NCBI GenBank assembly: GCA_003520965.1
Contig: DOTU01000047.1
Coordinates: 3,625-15,902, forward strand
Source: Candidatus Zixiibacteriota bacterium
Lineage (GTDB): Bacteria; Zixibacteria; MSB-5A5; UBA10806
Length of the DNA stretch: 12,278 bases
Direction: 5' to 3'
This document shows, piece after piece, positions 6,970-12,278 of the stretch. The number at the start of each line of letters is the position of its first letter. Position 1 is the first letter of the stretch. Under the pieces are notes generated by a model. The model was not told where the DNA came from. It saw nothing but the letters and a program-made list of their open reading frames with translations, and did no database searches. A program made the position numbers and the translations under genes.

Positions 6970-7348
6970 TATCTGTTATAAAAAAAGCTTGCTTACTTTT
7001 TCAAATACTCATAGACTTAGCAACACCATTGATTATGGCTGTTGATATGACAAAACGCCTTTTCAACCGGTCTTTTTTTAGGCCGGCTTTATATTTATTG
7101 TAGAATTGGATAGGGCATTCCCTAAAAAAAACAAGCCTGAGTAAACGAAGCAAAGCATATTAGACTAATGAATAATAATGGAAAACATACTAACGGCCAG
7201 GCAGGCCTAAACGATGGAGATATGTAAGGGGAGGCAGGCACACGGGTAGCGGAACCTGCACCAAGCTCAAGCTTCCAAACAGGGAGGCTTATTTGGATGG
7301 TATTCGACAGATAACCCGCTTATCATTAAACTCCGGGAGGTGGAAAGT
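6970..7348. other. Intergenic region and structured leader between rpoN and hpf
   Basis: A 379-base stretch with no credible protein gene but several stems. There is a 9-bp stem with one bulge at 7021-7029/7035-7044, and a hairpin CCGGTC/GGCCGG (7067-7072/7081-7086) with a T-rich loop, a possible weak terminator. Further on are TAGGG/CCCTA just before eight A near 7118, GGCC/GGCC at 7195-7207, GCAGG/CCTGC at 7234-7238/7255-7259, and an 8-bp stem at 7269-7276/7283-7290 with one wobble. The part from about 7190 is GC-richer than typical spacer DNA and may be a regulatory leader for hpf-hprK. No known riboswitch was matched. Confidence 0.4.
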
Positions 7349-7711
7349 ATGGAAATAAGAACAACTGCACGTCATTTTGAGCTTACCGATAACTTGAAAA
7401 AGTTCGCCGAAGATGAAATTAAGAGGCTTGAGAAATATTACGACCATATAATCGATTGTCACTTGACGATGTCTGTCGAGAAATCCCGGCAGATAGCCGA
7501 GCTGACCGTGAAAGTTTACGGTACGGTTCTGACATCCAAAGCCAAGGCTTTCGATATGTATGTGGCAGTCGAACAGGTCCTCGGTAAAATGGAAACGCAG
7601 ATTAAAAAGTACAAATCCAAACTCAGAGAGAAGAAAACCGCCAAGAGGGCATCGCCAAAAAACCAGCCAATTGAGCCTGGGGTTGCGATTCCTGACGAGG
7701 ATTTCGAGTAG
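7349..7711 (+). CDS. hpf: Ribosome hibernation promoting factor, short form (HPF/RaiA/YfiA family)
   Basis: Cytoplasmic protein that binds the 30S decoding centre when growth slows and silences ribosomes. The 120-aa product matches the S30AE domain (about 1-95): MEIRTTARHFELTDNLKKFA opens with the beta1-alpha1 signature, then a central basic sheet, and a lysine-rich second helix (about 80-104) for rRNA contact. It ends in an acidic tail (PDEDFE). The C-terminal dimerisation domain of long HPF (~180 aa) is missing, so it is the short type; long-HPF-style self-dimerisation is not expected. The ATG at 7349 is chosen because GGGAGG (7335-7340) sits eight bases upstream; the in-frame GTG at 7340 would overlap that site. 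It lies downstream of rpoN, as in many Gram-negative genomes, and five bases before hprK. Confidence 0.94.
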   Translation: MEIRTTARHFELTDNLKKFAEDEIKRLEKYYDHIIDCHLTMSVEKSRQIAELTVKVYGTVLTSKAKAFDMYVAVEQVLGKMETQIKKYKSKLREKKTAKRASPKNQPIEPGVAIPDEDFE

Positions 7712-7716
7712 CTGCG

Positions 7717-8682
7717 ATGACCATTACTGTTGGCAAACTGCTGACTGAAAGGCGCGAGTTTTTTGAGCTTTTCCCCCTTCTCACCAATGTTGGGTACGAT
7801 AAACCTCTTACCAACAGCCTTATGCATCGGCCCGGCCTGGCTCTGGCCGGCTATACCGAGCGTTTCGCCAACAACAGAACCCAGGTTTTGGGCCAAACCG
7901 AAGTCGCTTTTCTGATGAGCCTCACCGACGAGCAGCTTGAGGAACGGCTTCAGAAACTCTTTTCTTATGAAATCCCGCTGTTCATCGTTACCAAGGGAAT
8001 GGTGCCCCCCGCGAAATTTTTAGAGCACGCCACCAAAACTCAGACTGCAGTCTTTCAAACCAATCTATCTACCACTGAGTTGATCACTCGCCTGACGATT
8101 TATCTCGATAATATCTTCGCTCCCCAAACCACTATCCACGGCTCGCTCGTGGATGTCTATGGCGTGGGGCTGCTTTATACCGGCAAATCGGGGATAGGTA
8201 AATCGGAATGTACGCTCGATCTGGTGGAACGTGGGCACCGGCTGGTCGCCGACGATGTCGTTAAGATCACCAAAAAAGCCACCGGTGTTATCGTCGGCAG
8301 CGCGGTTGAAAAGCTGGGGCATCACATGGAGGTGCGCGGCATTGGGATAATCGATATCGAGAAGCTGTTCGGCATCAGGTCTATCCGCTTGCAAAAAAGG
8401 ATCGAAGTCGAAGTTCGCCTGGAAGTCTGGGATGAAAGCAAGGAATATGACCGTTTGGGGATCGACGAGCATCGCACAGCTATTCTGGGTGTGGAAATAC
8501 CGGTTGTGGTAATTCCGGTGTCACCGGGGAAAAACATTACGGTTATATCCGAGGTTATCAGCATGAACCACATGCTCAAAGTCTACGGCGAGAACACGGC
8601 GCAACGTTTCATCCAGCGCCTATCCGAAGAAATCGCCCGCCGCAAAACAACTTTCACCTACTTGGAAGCCGATACCGAATAA
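7717..8682 (+). CDS. hprK: HPr kinase/phosphorylase
   Basis: Bifunctional enzyme that phosphorylates and dephosphorylates a serine of the phosphocarrier HPr, linking energy state to carbon or other regulation. The 321-aa length is standard. The N-terminal domain (about 1-130) is followed by the kinase core. The core carries His141 in HGSLVDVYGVG, Walker A GKSGIGKS (156-163), RLVADDVV with Asp179/180, the family signature MEVRGIGIID (204-213) and the PVSPGKNI loop (268-275). The catalytic residues known from the L. casei enzyme appear intact. It starts five bases after hpf, so the two are very probably one transcript, and a terminator follows 23 bases after its stop. No HPr, EIIA or rapZ gene follows within the window, so its partner must be encoded elsewhere. 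Confidence 0.97.
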   Translation: MTITVGKLLTERREFFELFPLLTNVGYDKPLTNSLMHRPGLALAGYTERFANNRTQVLGQTEVAFLMSLTDEQLEERLQKLFSYEIPLFIVTKGMVPPAKFLEHATKTQTAVFQTNLSTTELITRLTIYLDNIFAPQTTIHGSLVDVYGVGLLYTGKSGIGKSECTLDLVERGHRLVADDVVKITKKATGVIVGSAVEKLGHHMEVRGIGIIDIEKLFGIRSIRLQKRIEVEVRLEVWDESKEYDRLGIDEHRTAILGVEIPVVVIPVSPGKNITVISEVISMNHMLKVYGENTAQRFIQRLSEEIARRKTTFTYLEADTE

Positions 8683-8705
8683 AATTAAGAATAGCAAAGT
8701 TTTGA

Positions 8706-8740
8706 TGGCGTCAACTCAACAGGTTGGCGCCAGTTTTATT
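8706..8740 (+). terminator. Intrinsic terminator after hprK
   Basis: A 10-bp stem (8706-8715 with 8723-8732, one G-T wobble) with a seven-base loop is followed by GTTTTATTT. It begins 23 bases after the hprK stop and separates the rpoN-hpf-hprK block from the secreted-protein genes. Confidence 0.85.
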
Positions 8741-8792
8741 TCCATGCGAACCCCCTAAAAGATAGCAACTTCAAATTCTATAAAAATATTCC

Positions 8793-8821
8793 TTGACAAA
8801 GTTAACTATCTATATTTAAAT
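8793..8821 (+). promoter_or_regulatory. Candidate sigma-70 promoter of the secreted-protein cassette
   Basis: A perfect TTGACA (8793-8798), a 17-base spacer and TTAAAT (8816-8821, four of six consensus positions) lie in very AT-rich DNA just after the hprK terminator. Transcription would start near 8828, about 33 bases before the ATG at 8861. Confidence 0.55.
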
Positions 8822-8860
8822 TTTACTTGTTAAGTTATCCTTTAAGAAGCGAGAAAAGCG

Positions 8861-9033
8861 ATGAGACTTATTCTTCCCCTTACGTGTTGGTTTTGCTTTT
8901 TATGTCTTACGCCAGTTACGCGGGTGATCCCAATTGTATCCCCTGCATCCAGGGCGGCGGCTCAACCGATTATCTCAATGTTACATTGATATCGGCGCAT
9001 ACAATCGACAGCTTATAAGGCGAGATTACTCTT
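8861..9033 (+). pseudogene. Disrupted 5' end (signal peptide and first strand) of the transglutaminase-like protein gene
   Basis: The ATG at 8861 begins MRLILPL in one frame. The hydrophobic core and cleavage site of a signal peptide (YVLVLLFMSYASYA, then GDPNC) are read in the -1 frame from 8881, which is also the frame of the large ORF downstream. Adding one T at about 8881 would join the two into a textbook signal peptide. The joined frame then meets TAA at 9016-9018 and continues in the same frame (GEITLMFEEY) into the ORF from 9034. So two lesions, a one-base deletion and a stop, separate the signal peptide from the body. Explanations are a decaying gene, assembly error, or less likely recoding. 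A TTG start at 8827 gives an open frame, but its N-terminus is polar and lies at the predicted transcription start. Confidence 0.6.
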
Positions 9034-10833
9034 ATGTTCGAGGAGTATACCACCGCCGAAGACCCTACCTGCGGAGATATTGATGTTTTTGTTGATAAAA
9101 AAAACTGCGCCTATTTCTCGGTCCCCGATAGCCTTATAAGTGAGGATTTTTGCATAGAGTTATGTGGAGATTTGACAAATTGCAAGCGTTGGGGCCATTG
9201 CGATGGATGTCCTTTCTGGGCGCACAGTTACTCCATTTGGACCAAGGCTTATACAGTTTCTGGTAAGGGCACTCTCAAGGTGCTATTTAAGAATGTTGAA
9301 AGGCTGGCTTACGATTTCGAATATGGGCCGGAACGTGATTATGAACTAATACGTTTTATCTCAACTGAATTTGTTAATAAGGATTATACTTCAATTGTAC
9401 AAAATGATATGTTTGACGTAATGGAAGCTGTTGGGATATCGGTTTTAGGTACAACGAACGAAGTTGCGCCACTATCAATTTGGGTAAAATTTGTATCCGA
9501 TAGGTCTCAAGATACTATTTCCCAACAGATAAGACAAAGCGATACACAAGGGAATTATTATACTTATAGCGCACTATTGGAGCCGGGATTTTTCTCCTCC
9601 ATTGTCGGCGACCCCGAAAGCTTGCCATGGTCAGGCATCGATATAAGGGCAATACCGGTAGGCTCAAACTGCACAGGCAAAATAGATCCCAATACTCCCA
9701 TAGACCATTTGAGGGTCACCAATTTTCGATTTGCAGTGGCTGAGATCAGTTTCTTAGATGACTATCAGCTTTACAGAGATAGCCTGCCAATCTCAAATCC
9801 GGTTATCCAAATCCCTATTATTGACCCGGTTTGGATTATTGGCAACCCCTTCCCTTATCCGGTGGCCTATAGAAGATATTCCCCATACAATATGACCATT
9901 GTAGTAAGAAACGACCATTATATTTATCATGATTTTGATTATCGGATACAGGGGGCTTGTCATGGAAGCCAGCATGTATCGCGTTATTCTACAGAGGTGT
10001 ATACCGGCCACCTAAATGGCATGCGGGATACTTTAACCAATATAATACCTGCCCATAACGGTCATTTCCCTGATTCCGTGGGATTTGATGATCTTGATTT
10101 TACCTGGTCCGCTAATAAAACCCTGGGATATGGCATAGGAAATTATCGCGCTATCACTGAAAGCGGCACGCATAGGGTATATTTCACTAAGGAAGACCCT
10201 CTTATTGATACTGTAAATGTTTTAGGCCTGAAGAAAATTTGTACTTATGCTAACGGGGAATTTGAGGACACAACCATTGCCAAGAAAGGGGTTAAGGGAG
10301 TATATGCTGAGGGCTGGGATTATGAGCCAGGAATATTTATTAATCCTGATCCTTTACATATTATTAGATACCAGATAGGCCAATGCGGAACATATGCCAA
10401 TCTATTAGTATATTTATATAACTCTATTGGAATTCCTTCTCACGGGGTAGTAATATATGACGGAGCCGATATCGCCTCCTATCCTTATTATTTTCAGTGG
10501 TTTAATACTATTACTAGCGATAGCATATGCAGTCTGTGGAGTGGTAGATTAAAAGCCTGTGATGGTGAAGAAAAGCAATGGGATTTTTGGTATCATGCCG
10601 TTGCCGAATGTGCAAATCATTATTGTGATGCTTCACTTGGTCTTTTTAAAGGTACATCCGATTATGAAGCTTGGTGGAGATATTATGTATATCCTCAAGA
10701 TACGATAGGCCCTTATCTTGATAATGAACCACCCCCAATGCCTCCTTATTATTATCATCATTTGCTATATATTCTTCCCTCGGTTTATCCAACGAATCGT
10801 GTAATTGTTAATACACACCATCATCACCCGTAA
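9034..10833 (+). CDS. Large Cys-rich protein with C-terminal transglutaminase-like domain; N-terminus probably incomplete
   Basis: From the first ATG after the in-frame stop the product is 599 aa. Residues 440-555 look like a transglutaminase-like (papain-fold) domain: GQCGTYANLLVYLYNSIGIP with Cys451 at the start of a helix, WYHAVAE with His521, then CDASLG with Asp532. This is the right order and spacing for a Cys-His-Asp triad. Such domains act as cysteine proteases, crosslinking enzymes or non-catalytic binders; which applies here is unknown. The first 60 residues hold seven cysteines, suggesting disulfides in an exported protein. The middle is unrecognised, probably all-beta. The C-terminus is Tyr/Pro-rich and ends in THHHHP, with no sorting domain. 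AAGGCGAG (9017-9024) could allow a restart at 9034, but that form lacks a signal peptide. Codon use is AT-rich. It is followed by the next gene after 28 bases. Confidence 0.75.
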   Translation: MFEEYTTAEDPTCGDIDVFVDKKNCAYFSVPDSLISEDFCIELCGDLTNCKRWGHCDGCPFWAHSYSIWTKAYTVSGKGTLKVLFKNVERLAYDFEYGPERDYELIRFISTEFVNKDYTSIVQNDMFDVMEAVGISVLGTTNEVAPLSIWVKFVSDRSQDTISQQIRQSDTQGNYYTYSALLEPGFFSSIVGDPESLPWSGIDIRAIPVGSNCTGKIDPNTPIDHLRVTNFRFAVAEISFLDDYQLYRDSLPISNPVIQIPIIDPVWIIGNPFPYPVAYRRYSPYNMTIVVRNDHYIYHDFDYRIQGACHGSQHVSRYSTEVYTGHLNGMRDTLTNIIPAHNGHFPDSVGFDDLDFTWSANKTLGYGIGNYRAITESGTHRVYFTKEDPLIDTVNVLGLKKICTYANGEFEDTTIAKKGVKGVYAEGWDYEPGIFINPDPLHIIRYQIGQCGTYANLLVYLYNSIGIPSHGVVIYDGADIASYPYYFQWFNTITSDSICSLWSGRLKACDGEEKQWDFWYHAVAECANHYCDASLGLFKGTSDYEAWWRYYVYPQDTIGPYLDNEPPPMPPYYYHHLLYILPSVYPTNRVIVNTHHHHP

Positions 10834-10861
10834 TATTAATTAGATAAAATCGGAGGTTGAA

Positions 10862-11614
10862 ATGGCTATCCTGATAATATTATTAATTCTCTCTTTCAGT
10901 GGAGCAATTGGATCGGAGTTAAAAGTAGAAAATTATTATAGGTATGCCAAGCCGGTTACAATTATTTATACTCCTATTCAAAGGGATTATTTGAAACTTG
11001 ATTATGTTCCCATTACTACTGGTCTTGAGCCATTTATCAGAGGTCCGGTTTTGGCATATCCTGGCGATTACTTTTGGCCTCCCGATACGTATCTGTATGA
11101 TAATTATGGCGAAAGCCCCATTGATAGCAAATTAACACGTCATGAAATTGCCTCTATTAGCGAATTCATTTCTAAAAACTTATCGTCTGGATTTTATGAT
11201 TCTTCGGTTTCTTACTCCTTAAATGGATATGCATATGATTTTCCTAACGGCCCCCGCCGCGAAGCTTACACCATGCTCTCCGATGCCGACACCATCTTTG
11301 TCATCTCCGGCTGGTTGGATAAGTTTCTCTCTTTCTATAGGGTAGTACCAGGGGATAAGCGGCTTACCATTCCGGAACTGATGAAAGAGCTTGAGAAGAT
11401 AACTCCCCTTTCCAAAGAGATAGATCAAAAGAAGTTCAGGACAAAATCAGATTCAGTCAATTATTTAATAGAATATGTAGATAAAGTTAAGATGTTCAGG
11501 GTGAGAAACTATCTTATGAAAGCCACCCTGCCACCAGACGCTCCAGATGCCCTGGAAAGCTACCATAATCTAATTGAGGTAACTAAATTTTATGATAAAG
11601 AGGCTATACCATGA
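10862..11614 (+). CDS. Secreted protein of unknown family (250 aa)
   Basis: Not recognised. A short hydrophobic signal peptide (MAILIILLILSFSGAIGS) predicts export. The mature N-terminal half is Tyr/Pro-rich (Tyr-Asp-Asn clusters around 75-100). The C-terminal half is more helical and charged, for example LTIPELMKELEKITPLSKEI (about 167-186) and VNYLIEYVDKVKMFRV (about 199-214). There are no cysteines and no metal-binding or catalytic motif that I can name. GGAGG (10852-10856) five bases before the ATG is an excellent ribosome binding site. The gene starts 28 bases after the transglutaminase-like gene and its stop overlaps the next start by four bases (ATGA), so it belongs to the same transcript. 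A local GC-rich patch at about 11250-11320 stands out from the AT-rich rest. Confidence 0.8.
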   Translation: MAILIILLILSFSGAIGSELKVENYYRYAKPVTIIYTPIQRDYLKLDYVPITTGLEPFIRGPVLAYPGDYFWPPDTYLYDNYGESPIDSKLTRHEIASISEFISKNLSSGFYDSSVSYSLNGYAYDFPNGPRREAYTMLSDADTIFVISGWLDKFLSFYRVVPGDKRLTIPELMKELEKITPLSKEIDQKKFRTKSDSVNYLIEYVDKVKMFRVRNYLMKATLPPDAPDALESYHNLIEVTKFYDKEAIP

Positions 11615-12278
11615 AACCCCTTATTGCCATTCTATTAATACTCTTGTATTCAAGCGTGGCTTATGCCGATAGATATGAATACGACGCCCAGGTAAACCAA
11701 TATATTCCCGAAGGAGACTCAGCCGGAATCAGAGACACCATCTTCATCCCCATCCATGCCCCGATTACCGATATTAACTTTTATGTGGGAGTTGGTATTG
11801 AGGATCAACCTTGGGGAACAGTGATATTAATAGATGTTTTTTCTCCCAACCGCCAAAGAGTCAGGTTACATGATGCGGAAGTGTATCACCTTTATTGGTA
11901 CAATGTCTGGTATAATACCGAAAGACAAGAGAGCGGCCCGGGCCAACTTGAGGATTATGCCGGCGAAGACGCCTATGGTCCTTGGGAGATGTACTGTTTT
12001 AATCCCTTTCAAAGCCAATCTCTCACCTGGTATGGCTGGCGAATTGAGCTTATCACCAGCACCGATGCCGCCGAAGAAAAAGCGCTATTCCCAACAGAAT
12101 ATGCCATCAGCGGAGCCTATCCTAACCCATTCAACTCCTCTATGGCGATAGAATATTCTATCCCCGAAATTTCGCAAGTTAAGCTTGATGTATACGACAT
12201 CTGCGGCAGGCGGGTAAGAGCCCTCATTAATTCAGAGCAGGCGGCCGGTTATTACCGCGCAGTCTGGGATGGGACCGA
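11611..12278 (+). CDS. Secreted protein with P-domain-like beta-sandwich and PNPFN sorting/FlgD-like domain, 3'-truncated by window edge
   Basis: The frame from the ATG at 11611 is open to the window edge (222 codons). AAAGAGG (11597-11603) supports the start, and the ATGA overlap couples it to the gene before. The signal peptide is MKPLIAILLILLYSSVAYA, with cleavage after AYA. Residues about 22-147 resemble a proprotein-convertase P domain: DTIFIPIHAPITDINFYVGV, then VILIDVFSPNRQRVRL, then DAYGPWEMYCF and SLTWYGWRIEL. From 168 on, AYPNPFNSSMAIEYSIPE and KLDVYDICGRRVRAL followed by AAGYYRAVWDG form the C-terminal sorting/FlgD-Ig-like domain of many secreted FCB-group proteins, thought to direct surface export (type IX secretion in Bacteroidota). 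The domain should end within about 20 residues of the edge. The P-domain call is by pattern and moderate; the sorting domain is strong. Confidence 0.88.
   Translation, partial: MKPLIAILLILLYSSVAYADRYEYDAQVNQYIPEGDSAGIRDTIFIPIHAPITDINFYVGVGIEDQPWGTVILIDVFSPNRQRVRLHDAEVYHLYWYNVWYNTERQESGPGQLEDYAGEDAYGPWEMYCFNPFQSQSLTWYGWRIELITSTDAAEEKALFPTEYAISGAYPNPFNSSMAIEYSIPEISQVKLDVYDICGRRVRALINSEQAAGYYRAVWDGT

Noticed and set aside
7118..7135. Possible terminator: TAGGG/CCCTA hairpin next to a run of eight A.
   Set aside because: On the plus strand the hairpin is followed by A, and on the minus strand the T run precedes the hairpin, so neither strand has terminator order.
7195..7262. Resemblance to a c-di-GMP-I (GEMM) riboswitch: GCCTAAAC and GGTAGCGG occur in order, as in the 3' half of known examples.
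   Set aside because: The 5' half with its conserved GCAAA-type segments and GAAA-capped helix cannot be placed at the right distance, and the stems around the matches do not follow the GEMM layout. Short matches like these occur by chance.
10816..10833. C-terminal four-histidine run (THHHHP), which looks like a purification tag.
   Set aside because: The surrounding sequence is native AT-rich coding DNA with Tyr/His-rich composition and no vector sequence; a natural tail is more likely.
11834..12151. 105-codon plus-strand ORF near the right edge.
   Set aside because: It is out of frame with the P-domain/sorting-domain gene that starts at 11611 and is open to the edge; the latter has a signal peptide, ribosome binding site and known domains.
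1..12278. CRISPR arrays, tRNA or rRNA genes, insertion sequences and integrase genes.
   Set aside because: None was seen: there are no regularly spaced direct repeats, no transposase or integrase motifs, and no tRNA-like cloverleaf that I could fold by eye.

Overview
The window looks like chromosomal DNA from a Gram-negative bacterium, most likely an uncultivated FCB-group lineage such as Zixibacteria. The reasons are a PNPFN-type C-terminal sorting/FlgD-like domain on a secreted protein at the right edge, several signal-peptide proteins with no recognised family, and an rpoN-hpf-hprK linkage. The lineage is an inference from protein style; no marker gene here fixes it.

Left part (1-2514): the 3' end of a respiratory complex I operon. 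It holds the C-terminal two thirds of nuoM and the complete nuoN, overlapping by ATGA and closed by a strong intrinsic terminator. Middle left (2515-5072): loosely packed genes, namely a small membrane methyltransferase of the ICMT/PEMT type, an AT-rich orphan secreted protein, and a GNAT acetyltransferase on the minus strand. They are separated by intergenic DNA rich in inverted repeats. Several of these repeats are related, and one copy of the family forms the nuo terminator.

Centre (5452-8740): a regulatory block of rpoN (sigma-54), a short ribosome hibernation factor hpf behind a long, apparently structured leader, and hprK (HPr kinase/phosphorylase), closed by an intrinsic terminator. 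hpf and hprK are almost certainly co-transcribed. No rapZ, HPr or EIIA gene follows within the window.

Right part (8793-12278): a new promoter followed by three co-directional genes for exported proteins. The first is a large Cys-rich protein with a transglutaminase-like Cys-His-Asp domain, whose 5' end is disrupted by an apparent one-base deletion and an in-frame stop. The second is a 250-aa secreted protein of unknown family. The third, overlapping the second by ATGA and running off the window, has a P-domain-like beta-sandwich followed by a PNPFN sorting domain. This cassette is the best candidate for something undescribed; what it does cannot be read from the sequence.
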